Assembly: GCA_033807775.1 (NCBI GenBank)
Contig: CM066313.1
Location: 87,111,484-87,175,483 of the forward strand
Direction of reading: 5' to 3'
Source: Saussurea involucrata
Taxonomy: Eukaryota; Streptophyta; Magnoliopsida; Asterales; Asteraceae
Length of the DNA: 64,000 bases
Position 1 is the first letter of the stretch, and each line of letters begins with the position of its first letter. Both the position numbers and the translations under genes were made by a program. The notes under the pieces are model-generated. The model was not told the DNA's origin and searched no databases. It worked only from the letters and a program-made list of their open reading frames with translations. This document shows positions 51,726 to 60,748 of the stretch, one piece after another.

Positions 51726-51991
51726 AAGAGCGATGACAACAACCGAGAGTCTTACCTGGTAAGTAACTCTTACCCGGTTAACATTTATCAGTCAAATTGT
51801 TATTGTTGCAAACGACATCATTTTGATGGTATTATTTCAATGGTGAGAATGTCAGATCGACATGAAAAATAAGTGAGAATGTCAAAAGTTTTCAACAGGC
51901 ACTTACCAAGTTAGGATTAAAGTAATCAGGCCCCCTTACAACAAATTTTATGCTTTTCAACAACATGATCAACTATTTGAACTACAAATTG

Positions 51992-52123
51992 TAGGAGGCA
52001 TTCAAATAAATGAACACCTCTCCAAAAATAGGCGTATGCCACTTTATACAACGAACACACGGTATTCTTTAGTAAAAGGCGAAAGAATAGTTCGCTTTGG
52101 GTTCATTGCATGGCTGCGTGGGT
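51992..52123 (-). ncRNA. U5: U5 snRNA copy d (apparently intact)
   Basis: Loop I CGCCTTTTACTAAAG, Sm site CTATTTTTGGAG and both terminal stems present; one base differs from copies c and f in the 5' stem (GAACCCAAAG against GAACACAAAG). Upstream (plus coordinates) USE CGATGTGGGAG 52187-52197 and TATA-like GAATAAATAAG at 52143-52153 are 33-34 bp apart. Truncated U1 copy c is downstream on the same strand. Confidence 0.9.
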
Positions 52124-52142
52124 TTTGCTGCAGATTGAGGGT

Positions 52143-52197
52143 CTTATTTATTCAGCTGCTACACTCCACATTTGTATCCCAGGTTTCGATGTGGGAG
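52143..52197 (-). promoter_or_regulatory. snRNA promoter of U5 copy d
   Basis: USE CTCCCACATCG (minus) and TATA-like AATAAATAAG with Pol II-type spacing; same USE variant as copy c. Confidence 0.75.
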
Positions 52198-52882
52198 AAA
52201 ATATGAAAAAATGCTGATTCAATATCTCTCATAATTAAATGAATGGACGTGGTATTGTTGTTGGATGTTGCTATACAATATGGATACATAAATAACATCA
52301 TTACATATTTATATTAATGTTAGATTACATATTAAAAATGTAAAAAGTAAATTTATTTGTTGAAGTGGATCAAAAGTTTGCAAAATCGCCTCATGTGTTG
52401 TTAGCCAAATTTCACGTTCTGAGAGATTATTTAAGCTTTTTGGTTGACTTTTAGCGATTTTCCGGTTTTTTGTTGATGTTTCTTGTATTTTCAAATATCT
52501 CGTAACACATTTCAAAGTTTAATGGGTGTACTTTTCATACCTAAAAAAAGTTATACTATTTTTGAGAGAAAATCAACTAGTTCATCATGATTAAAAAAAG
52601 TTATAATAAAGCAAAATCAACTAGTTCATCATGATTAAAAAAAGTTATACTATTTTTAAACCATTACCAAACAGTCATATATAGCTGACTGAATAAGCTA
52701 TGTGTCCCATTAAGCTCATGAAACTGCTAGCCGTTAGTTACACCAGCAAGTACATGAAGGATGAACAGTTACCACATCCATGACTACCACAATGAATACC
52801 ATACTTTTTCTCATTTTAAATACAAAGAACAATAAACACCCCTTACCTTTCTTTATGTAGCTAACACCTTCCTCCACATCCT
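52198..52882. other. Non-coding; short direct repeats
   Basis: AT-rich. 52567-52655 has two copies of AATCAACTAGTTCATCATGA then TTAAAAAAAGTTATA; the first part matches the Copia fragment at 51489. Confidence 0.5.
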
Positions 52883-54190
52883 TCACTTTCTTCTCCGTTT
52901 CTCGAGCGGTGGGCTCCCGCTCGCCTTCCTTTTCCGGCCACCAGACTTGGGCGGCGACCGCTGTCTCCCGCCACCTTCGCCCACCACTCCCACCTCCCCT
53001 TCTTCCACCGCCTCAAAATCTTCAACCTCATTATCATCAATATTATTCAAAGGTTTCGACCAACTCTGTTTTCTCTCTTGTTTGCTTTTCTCTGATTCAG
53101 CCGCCAATTCTACACCATCTTCTAGTTCGCACTCGATAAGATCATCCTCATCCATGAACTCCGTTCTCCGACTCATATCACCACCGCGTGCTTTTCTTCT
53201 TTTCTCAAGAGCCGCCCTAACCTAGTAACCTTATCTTTATCTATCTTTCTTATCGCATCCTTGGGTGACGGCTGGCTTCTATAATCCACATTTTGGCCAC
53301 GGTATTCTTGGTCTTCGACCTCATGCGGCTTGGGCCCACACAACGAGTTTGTTTCCGCTTCTTTTGCGTCGCCATTTTCCGATTCATAATGGTGATCATC
53401 ATTGTTCTCCACATCAGAAATGATATCCTTGTTTTGATCCGTACTTCCATCATCGTTGCTATGATTTTGGGATGTTCTTGGATGGCCGCGACAGTTATTA
53501 TGATCGGGAGGGGGTCTTGATGATGCAGGGTTTGAGGTTAGAGAAATCACTACAACAAATTTGAGTTTATAGGACGCCTAAAATAAATAAGCGTCCTAAT
53601 AGAGTGTTTATAGGACATTAGTTTATAGAACCAAACAAAAAAGCGTCATATCTAAAAGTGTTACCATAAGTTTATAGGACGTTTTTGAGCGTCGTAACAA
53701 GGTTTTTAGAACATTTTCAAAATAAAGTGTAGTATTAACTAATTTTATAGGACGCTTTTGAAAGGTGTCCTATAAACCCATCTTTTTAGATGACACTTGT
53801 GTTTACAGGTCACTTTTTTCAAATAGTGTCCTATAAATAGTTATTAAGACGCTTTATTTGAAAAATGTTCTAAAAACTTATTACGACGTCCAAACGCGTT
53901 CTATAAACTTTTTGTAACACTTTTAGATATGACGCTTTTTTGTTTGGTCCTATAAACTTTAGTCTTAAAAAACACCCTATTAGGACACTTATTTATTTCA
54001 GGGGTTTATAAACTCAATTTTATCGTAGTGAATGGAAGTGGCACCAACGTGAGAATCACTGTCACTTGTGCCATGGTCTTCGTTAACAGCAGGGGGTCGT
54101 GCCTTCTGAGTGACCCCGCCACGCCACCTGTACTTCCGTCAAGAACCTCACTAGTTTGAGAAGGTGGCACTCTATTCATCTTGTCCCAAA
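52883..54190 (-). pseudogene. Cyclin-T1-like C-terminal exon, broken
   Basis: Minus-strand frames give VNEDHGTSDSDSHVGATS, ISLTSNPASSRPPPDHNN, KIDKDKV, then AALEKRRKARGGDMSRRTEF, MDEDDLIECELEDGVELAAE, KQERKQSWSKP and KRKASGSPPLEKRRRK. This is the order seen in plant cyclin-T (CYCT1) C-terminal tails, the P-TEFb cyclin partner of CDK9-type kinases. The cyclin boxes are absent. A CACTA element (53548-54030) interrupts it, and eight extra bases after KDKV (GTTACTAGGTTAGG near 53220) shift the frame. An exon fragment lodged in the snRNA array. Confidence 0.75.
53548..54030. mobile_element. CACTA (En/Spm) MITE (483 bp)
   Basis: CACTACAACAAATTTGAGTT...GTAGTG, 3-bp duplication AAT on both sides (53545-53547, 54031-54033). 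Inverted arms of over 60 bp share AAATAAATAAGCGTCCTAAT-type sequence, with further inner inverted repeats (TATAGGACGC). No ORF. Confidence 0.93.
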
Positions 54191-54425
54191 AGACACTACT
54201 TGCAACAATCTTTAAAATAAATATTCAAATCAGTGATTGCAAAGTTGGCTTTGATTCAAGTTACAGAGACGATTCTGAGAAGGTGGGTATGTATTCGGTG
54301 GTTTAGCCTGGTGACCAGAAACAATTCCGAGAAGGTGGTATTGGTATGTATTCAGTGGGCAACCAATTTATATAACAACCAAATAAGATAAAACTGGAAA
54401 AACCTTCAAGACTCGAAATTAAGAA

Positions 54426-54583
54426 GAGGCCGCGCGAACGCATGCCCCCACTGTCACAAATTATGATGTAGGCTCGACCACTTGGGCCGACCTTAGGCAG
54501 GCACCCCTCCTATGTGCAATGGAGGCCACCAACCTAGACCATGAGCCTTTTTGATCACTCATTGATCCCATCCAGGTAAGTAT
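54426..54583 (-). ncRNA. U1: U1 snRNA copy d
   Basis: Full length with ATACTTACCTGG start, GATCAAAAAGG, Sm region AATTTGTGACAG and stem IV with one change (GGCATGCG against GGCCTGCG) and AGAGGCC at the end weakening the stem. USE (plus) CAATGTGGGAT at 54649-54659 has one mismatch; TATA-like TATTTAAG lies at about 54608-54616. U5 copy e is 145 bp upstream. Activity uncertain. Confidence 0.85.
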
Positions 54584-54727
54584 GTAGAACGTTGTACAAC
54601 AATCTTCTTAAATAGATTTAGACATGGCTCCAGCTTCCGTTTTATTATCAATGTGGGATTTAGCCACAATTAAGAAACCTACATAACTTGTATCAACATA
54701 ACTCTGCAGACCACGTCTTACAGATTG

Positions 54728-54840
54728 TAGGAGGCATTCACAGAAATGAACACCTCTCCAAAAATAGGCGTATGCCACTATGAGCAACGAGCACACCGTA
54801 TTCTTTAGTAAAAGGCGGAAGAATAGTTCGCTTTGTGCTC
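54728..54840 (-). ncRNA. U5: U5 snRNA copy e (5' truncated pseudogene)
   Basis: Sm site and 3' hairpin are kept. The loop stem has changes (TTCCGCCTTTTACTAAAG, TACGGTGTG). The 5' sequence GCAGCCATGCAATG is deleted, so CTTTGTGCTC runs straight into promoter flank. The USE is degenerate (CCAATGTGGGG, plus). Confidence 0.85.
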
Positions 54841-55079
54841 TTTGAAGAATGTTGAGGTCCTTGTTATGCATCTGCTTTTAGCTCCATATTTGCATACATG
54901 CCCCAATGTGGGGAAGAATGCATGATGTTTTCTATAAAGTTTTTTGAAGTGCATTGGAATGATGAATCTATTACATTTTAATAATATAATTAATTCTAAG
55001 TAGAAAATCTCATTGTAATTTATTTTTTAAGATATAAACCTCTGATTCTCTATTTTAAATAAATTATAGATCGTTGTCG

Positions 55080-55648
55080 GAGATGCTCTAATAGGACAAT
55101 GAGATTGTTAATTTGTATATGAGGTTTCATGTTGTGTTGTTTAGTATTTCAAGCAAATGATATATTACAAATTTAACGAACTAGGACCTAACAATAGGGC
55201 TGTAAACGAGTCTAGTTTTTAACGAGCTACCCAAGTTCAAGCTCGTTTATCTTGAGCTTAATAACTCTTGAGCTCGAGTTGATCTTGAACACAAGCTTCT
55301 TTAACGTAATGAGTCAATCTCCATAACACCGATGTTCAACTCCACTCATTTTAAAACTCGATTAAAACTTTAATTACGAGTTGAGTCGAGTCAAGCCAAG
55401 CATTCGAGCATACACTGTTTCGAGCCAAAAATATTTGTATTTTTACAAATTATATATTCAAAATATATAAACTATCGAGTTTGTGTAAATAAACGAGTTG
55501 ATCGATCTCTATTTCGAGCTCGTAAACGATCATCGGGCTCGGGCTCCAACATTGAAAAATATTCGAGCTCGATCCCGAGCCTAATACTAGTTTTTCGAGC
55601 CCAGCTCAAATAACCTGCTACTCAACTCAACTCGTTTACACCCATGCT
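55080..55648. mobile_element. hAT-like GAGCTCG-rich element and flank
   Basis: AGGGCTGTAAACGAG near 55197 and CTCGTTTACACCCAT near 55630 are inverted hAT-type ends, with many CTCGAG/GAGCTCG subterminal motifs. No clear TSD. A truncated copy with the same left flank (GAACTAGGACCTAACAATAG) is at 22175-22290, so it rode along with snRNA-module duplication. Confidence 0.55.
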
Positions 55649-56495
55649 ACTTAACAACACTATAATTTAATTAAGTATTGATTTATTTATCAACACTTTA
55701 CAGTAATTTATTATGCCCTCACGAAGCTTCACCATGGTCAGAGGGCAATGGTAAAGATCATGCTTAGAGTTTCTTAAAAAAGATCAAGCCCAAAACCGTC
55801 CATACCAAACCCTTCATATATGGATGATGGGATGAAGTATCAAAGGAGCATTGTGGACCTTCTCATCCCTTCTTCTGAGAATCTTTAAAGACTGAGTGAT
55901 AGAATTAATAACTATCAATCATTGGTTAATTGTCAATTATATTATTAGCTCATCGATCGATCCATGAGGAGTGCACAAGAACGGGTACAAAGACTTGCAA
56001 CATCATCGAATCCTTGTAGATATCAAAGAACTACTTCGGATGCTCAAACGGAAATTTCTCATGCCATCATTCGAAAACTATCTCAACCGGTCACCGCTGC
56101 AGAACCTTCCTTTTTGTTCACACAAGATGACAAACAACCATTATATGTCACTGAAAGGCGAACCAAGAAGCTTGGGAAACTTTTTAATAATGTGATCGTT
56201 CAGCTTCAAACATTGCTTGATCCGTCTCTTAGTGATAGTAAGGGTAGAATAACTCACTTCCTACCAATCGCGTAGTAGAGGATATTGATAATGATAATGA
56301 TAATGATGATGACTCTTCCTACACTCCATTCGATGGGGATGCATTGACCGAAACCATTTTAGATGATCTAGAGGAAGATCCGAAGGAAGATCAAGAGAAA
56401 GTGGGTCCTACAATTGAAAAAGGGATGATCCAATAGTTAAGCAAGTTCTTGATGACTCAATAATAGGAGAGGAAAAGCTTCCATCCAAATCCACA
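55649..56495 (+). other. Unidentified sequence with a 103-codon open frame
   Basis: 55964-56275 is open (MRSAQERVQRLATSSN...RITHFLPIA) and is followed by an acidic, GAT-rich stretch. It resembles nothing I can name; possibly a piece of a retroelement polyprotein. Confidence 0.3.
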
Positions 56496-56660
56496 TCATT
56501 CATTGCCATTCTCTTTCAATTTGGTCTTGAAGACCCATTTCACACCAATTTGTTTGTGTCCACTTGGAAGTTCTACCAAATCCACAGGATCAACCAGTTC
56601 ATCATGATTAATCCTAAAGAAACAGAACCAGTTGATGATGAAGGTTCCAAGGTGGTGGGC
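56496..56660 (-). pseudogene. Small Copia RT fragment beside U1 copy e
   Basis: VELPSGHKQIGVKWVFKTKL and INHDELVD match the fragment at 51300-51520. The junction GAAGGTTCCAAGGTGGTGGG with U1 3' flank is shared with 51603. Confidence 0.7.
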
Positions 56661-56732
56661 AACCTGAGACCAATTTTCGTAACAACCAAATAAGATAAAA
56701 CTTGAAAACCCTTCCATACTCAAAATTAGAAA

Positions 56733-56890
56733 GGGGCCGCGCGAACGCAGGCCCCCACTATCACAAATTATGACGTAGGCTCGACCACTTGGGCCGACCT
56801 TAGGCAGGCACCCCTCCTATGTGCAATGGAGGTCACCAGCCTAGACCATGAGCCTTTTTGATCACTCATTGATCCCGTCCAGGTAAGTAA
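56733..56890 (-). ncRNA. U1: U1 snRNA copy e (best U1 candidate)
   Basis: U1 recognises 5' splice sites. The 5' end reads TTACTTACCTGG, so only the first base differs from ATACTTACCTGG. The 70K-binding loop GATCAAAAAGG, stem II, Sm region AATTTGTGATAG and stem IV GGGGGCCTGCGTTCGCGCGG with GCCCC are all intact. Upstream is a perfect USE and a TATA-like box (see promoter entry). Length 158, normal for plants. The first-base change could affect capping or splice-site pairing at the far end only. Confidence 0.9.
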
Positions 56891-56914
56891 GTTTTAAGCT
56901 GTACAACAGTCTTC

Positions 56915-56966
56915 TTAAATAGATTTAGACTTGGCTATAACTCCTGTTTTATTATCGATGTGGGAT
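56915..56966 (-). promoter_or_regulatory. snRNA promoter of U1 copy e
   Basis: On minus, USE ATCCCACATCG (56956-56966) matches the plant consensus exactly. TATTTAA lies at 56915-56921, with 34 bp between them and about 25 bp to the U1 start. Confidence 0.85.
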
Positions 56967-57184
56967 GACACCCTAATGATTTAGCCATCAAATCAATAAC
57001 CACTTGATTAAGCACTATTGCCACTTGATTTGAGCACTGGAAGTAACATACATGCAGAGGCTACTCCTACTAAGGTGATGCACTGGAACTAACATACATG
57101 CATTCGGTAGGCAACCAGAGACCAACTTTCATAACAACAGAATAAGATAAAACATGAAAAATCTTCAAAACTCAAAATTAGAAA

Positions 57185-57342
57185 GGAGCCGCGCGAACGC
57201 AGGCCCCTACTGTCACAAATTATGACGTAGGCTCGACCACTTGGGCCGACCTTAGGCAGGCACCCCTCCTATGTGCAATGGAGGTCACCAACCTAGACCA
57301 TAAGCCTTCTTGATCACTCATTGATCCCATCCAGGTAAGTAT
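57185..57342 (-). ncRNA. U1: U1 snRNA copy f
   Basis: ATACTTACCTGG start intact, stem I with GATCAAGAAGG, stem III and Sm region AATTTGTGACAG present; stem IV has small changes (AGTAGGGGCC, GGCTCC). USE CAATGTGGGAT (plus, 57409-57419) has one mismatch and the TATA-like box is at 57366-57372. U5 copy f lies 339 bp upstream on the same strand, so this pair is the best-preserved U5-U1 module. Confidence 0.87.
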
Positions 57343-57680
57343 GTTTTAAGTTGTTCAACGATCTTCTTAAATAGATTTAGACATAGGCTACAGCTTATGT
57401 TTTATCATCAATGTGGGATAAACCCACAAAGAAGAAACCTACATAACCAATATGTTGTATGGCTTTTAGTGGTATTTGCTGGCTCTGCAGACCACGTCTT
57501 ATAAATTCCATTTTTCTCATCATCATAAAAACTTCAAGATACCAACTCAAATTACTAACCAAACATTAATCGTAAGTGTTCTCAAACAGAATATAAACAA
57601 CCTGCTACTTAATTCGATAACAACTTTATTTGAGAGCATCTCAACTATGCACTTTTTATTTAAACTTAAACTACAAATTG

Positions 57681-57812
57681 TAGGAGGCATTCAAATAAAT
57701 GAAGACCTCTCCAAAAATAGGCGTATGCCACTTTATACAACGAACACACGGTATTCTTTAGTAAAAGGCGAAAGAATAGTTCGCTTTGTGTTCATTGCAT
57801 GGCTGCGTGGTT
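57681..57812 (-). ncRNA. U5: U5 snRNA copy f (apparently intact)
   Basis: AACCACGCAGCCATGCAATG start, loop I CGCCTTTTACTAAAG, Sm site CTATTTTTGGAG and the 3' stem (GGTCTTCATTTA...GAATGCCTCC, one base different from copy c). Perfect USE and TATA-like box upstream. Probably functional. Confidence 0.92.
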
Positions 57813-57836
57813 TTTTGAAGAGTGCTGAGGTCCTTG

Positions 57837-57888
57837 TTTATGCATCTCTTTTTAGCTCCATATCTGCACATATGACCCGATGTGGGAT
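57837..57888 (-). promoter_or_regulatory. snRNA promoter of U5 copy f
   Basis: USE ATCCCACATCG on minus (57878-57888), exact consensus; TATA-like TGCATAAAC at about 57836-57844, spacing 33 bp. Confidence 0.85.
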
Positions 57889-58660
57889 AGAATGCATGAT
57901 GTTGTACGTAATTTATGGTATATGATACTCTGTATATGTGATCCAGATATACATCTGGACTTAGTATTCAGATTTAAACTCGGTATCCGGATTTGTCATC
58001 CAGAGTTAGCAAGTGATCCGAATTTGTCATCTGGAATTGATAATTTGGATTTGACATCTGGATGTGGCATTCAGACTTAAGTTCAAAGTTGATATCAAAG
58101 TTTGGTATCCAAACAAGTTATTCAGGTTCGGCATCGAATTGTATATTCGGATCCAACATCCGGATCTAGTTTACAAAGAGAAAATGATCCTCATTTAGTT
58201 ATTGCAGCCGGATTGATTCTTCATAAGTTACCTTCCTGGAATCCGAAATATATCTTATGTTTCAGATATAAAATAGATAGGATTTTTCTTCTAAAAAAGT
58301 CTTATTTTATCTGTATTGAACTATTGATCGAAGAACAAAAGGCCTTCAACAAAATCTAAGACTAGTCCAAGAGAAGGCAAGTTTGTCAACAAAGTCGGCG
58401 GTAGATGGACTTTGGTCAAATTGATCCTAGGAAGCTTGTCACTATACTATCTATCGTTGTTTCGGGCTCCAATAGGGGTTCTAAAATTACTTGAAAGTTA
58501 GAGGTGTCGCTTTTTTTTGGGGGGTAACGGAGACGTTGGTAAAAAAGGAATCGTATGGGTAAATTGGGCCAAAACGTTGGGGGATTTCGGGAAAGGGGGT
58601 TTAAATATCGGGAGTTTGGCAAGTTCAAATTTGGGTCTCCTAGGTAAGTGGTGGTGGCTA
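57889..58660. other. Non-coding sequence with degenerate short repeats
   Basis: 57940-58170 has many GGATTTG/ATCTGGA/ATCCGGAT motifs, perhaps a decayed tandem repeat. 58380-58660 is unidentified. Confidence 0.4.
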
Positions 58661-58685
58661 GGGCTGTAAACGAACCGAACAAACA

Positions 58686-59308
58686 CGAACCGAACGGCAA
58701 TTCTATCAATGATCTTTTCAATGCAGGGAACCAACTAGGTGAAGGATCAAAGAAAGCTAAACTATGGTCGGATGTGGTATGTTCCTTTCTTTATCTTATA
58801 TGGTCGAGCCGAAACAATCTCGTCTTTAAAGAGGAAAAAAGGAACATCATCGCACAATTCCCAGAATTTCAGCGGAAGGCTTTCGAATGGATAGCAAAGA
58901 GAGATCGAAATGTGCAGGAAAATTGGGCGGTCTGGCTATCAGCACCTTCCAACAGCTGTATTGACTAAATTGATTAACGAGCAGGTAGCTTTTGGGTGGT
59001 CGACAGATGGTTCGCATGCTGACAGAAAGGACAGTGGCAAATACACTGCTGCAGTTTGCTATCGAGACGGGCTGGAGGCTGTGGTTGTCCCCATTAAGCC
59101 ATGACTGTCCAGCCATTGATGCCCAGATGCAGTAGTGCGGGGTCGTTTCTTCGTCACCTCCTGCAGGTTTAACTCTCGCAAACTAGTAGGGGTTGATTTG
59201 GTTTCCTTTTATGATAGCTCTGTTTTAAGGGACCTTGTGTACCCACTGTCTTGTATCTTGTATGGTTAAGTTTTTGTGGAATGAAGTTTGCTTGCCTTTC
59301 AAAAAAAA
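58686..59308 (+). mobile_element. 5'-truncated LINE, 3' end with poly(A)
   Basis: SDVVCSFLYLIWSSRNNLVF and AFEWIAKRDRNVQENWAVWL resemble the tail of plant LINE RT ORFs, with a stop near 58968. The end GAAGTTTGCTTGCCTTTC then AAAAAAAA (59301-59308) is typical. Just upstream, 58661-58684 (TAGGGCTGTAAACGAACCG) is a truncated hAT-like end into which it may have inserted. Confidence 0.7.
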
Positions 59309-59845
59309 GGTTTGTCACCAAAGAGGATTGGTTTGTCATCTAGCCCAAAGAAGATTAATACAAAGTAAAGTCTCTCATAAATACTAATCCTGGCAAGCCG
59401 ACATTGAAGTGCAAACTTGTCTAACAAATTTGGCTCGCCAGCTCCACCAATTCTTGTCCTGGTATGGGAATATGCTTGGCATGTCAGACAAAGTAAGTTC
59501 TAAATGACTATTTTATTAGTACAATACTTCATTTATTGTTCCCTCAGCATGTCAAGACAAAGTGGATTTCTCTCGGTGGTATCCTCCACTCCACGTGTCT
59601 TGATTTGGGTTTCCACATAAATCTCGATGTTAAATTTTATCCCTATCTCTTTACTTTGTATTAGATGTATTTTGGTGTATGAATCATCATATTTATTTTG
59701 TGAGAACTTTGTTTTATATACAGAGAACGCCATTGTTTGTTCAAGATAGAGATTCGGCGAGGACACTAACCTATCCCGTGTTTTACTTTGTTTAAACTCT
59801 CTAATTTCAGTATTTACTTAACTAATCTCATCTTCCATTTTATAT

Positions 59846-59846
59846 A

Positions 59847-59909
<63 letters not shown>
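59846..59909. repeat. (AC)n(AT)n(GT)n compound microsatellite, self-complementary
   Basis: CACACACA, then TATATATA, then GTGTGTGT; the two outer parts are complementary, giving a near-perfect inverted repeat that can form a cruciform. Preceded by AT-rich unidentified sequence (59309-59845). Confidence 0.9.
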
Positions 59910-59910
<1 letters not shown>

Positions 59911-59911
59911 T

Positions 59912-60112
59912 GGCATGAGATCATGTGAGAAGTGTCATTTTTGGAACGTTTAAACCATTCACCGCATTTAATCAAATACCCTCCCATGAATTGCGTTTTA
60001 AAAGGGCATTGATCCGGTGCATCTCATTCTAATGTCCGTCAATTTCTCATCCCGCGGTTGATAACTACTTCTCACGTTTCTCACCAAATTTGGCACTTCT
60101 CACCAGATCCCA
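59912..60112. mobile_element. MITE-like element
   Basis: Inverted ends GGCATGAGATCATGTGAGAAGTG and (complement) GGGATCTGGTGAGAAGTGCC over about 200 bp. Its start touches the microsatellite, so no TSD could be read. Confidence 0.5.
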
Positions 60113-60591
60113 ACCCTATACATGTTTATGTTCGAGTGCTTATCCATCGTTTTACAAATAAAGTGATGGTATTGATAGTTGAGGAGATCAGCCCTAATTG
60201 ATGAAGTCCCTAGACTCACTCTCAACCAAGATACATTGGAGGAGTCTTTCGGAAAGCTCCCCGAGTTGAACCCGTTAGATTCGGCTTTCATGACAACACT
60301 TGATTGTTAGAGCACTTTTATATGACAACTTTCAATGAATGTTAATATAAAAAGAAGATCATATACATGAATATTTAGTTTTTTTGGTGTATGTGGTCTT
60401 ATTGGTTTCCTTTCTTGTTGCTGGTACCAAATAAATGCCAATGGGTTCTGCCGGAAATGACAATGGTTTAGCCACGGTCACCAGAGACAATTCCGAGAAC
60501 CTGGTAGACGATTCCGAGATGGTGGTAGGCCAATTTACATAACAAGTGAATACGATAAAACTGAAAAAACCTTCAAGATTCAAAATTAGGA

Positions 60592-60748
60592 AGGGACCGC
60601 GCGAATGCAGGCCTGCTATCACAAATTATGACGTAGGCTCGACCACTTGGGGCGACCTTAGGCAGGCACCCGTCCTATGTGCAATGTAGGTCACCAACCT
60701 AGACCATGAGCCTCTTTGATCACTCATTGATCCCGTTGAGGTAAGTAT
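60592..60748 (-). ncRNA. U1: U1 snRNA copy g (pseudogene)
   Basis: ATACTTACCTCAACGGG at the start has two changes after the pairing region. A deletion shortens stem IV (GATAGCAGGCCTGCATTCGC). Upstream sequence loses similarity within about 15 bases, so no TATA or USE. Confidence 0.82.

Noticed and set aside
53173..53550. Two independent genes at 53173-53550 and 52883-53176
   Set aside because: They join into one cyclin-T-like tail once the eight-base insertion near 53220 is recognised.
57476..57925. 149-codon open frame over U5 copy f, and similar frames at other U5 copies
   Set aside because: They run through the conserved snRNA and its promoter. Openness is explained by shared repeat sequence, not by a protein.
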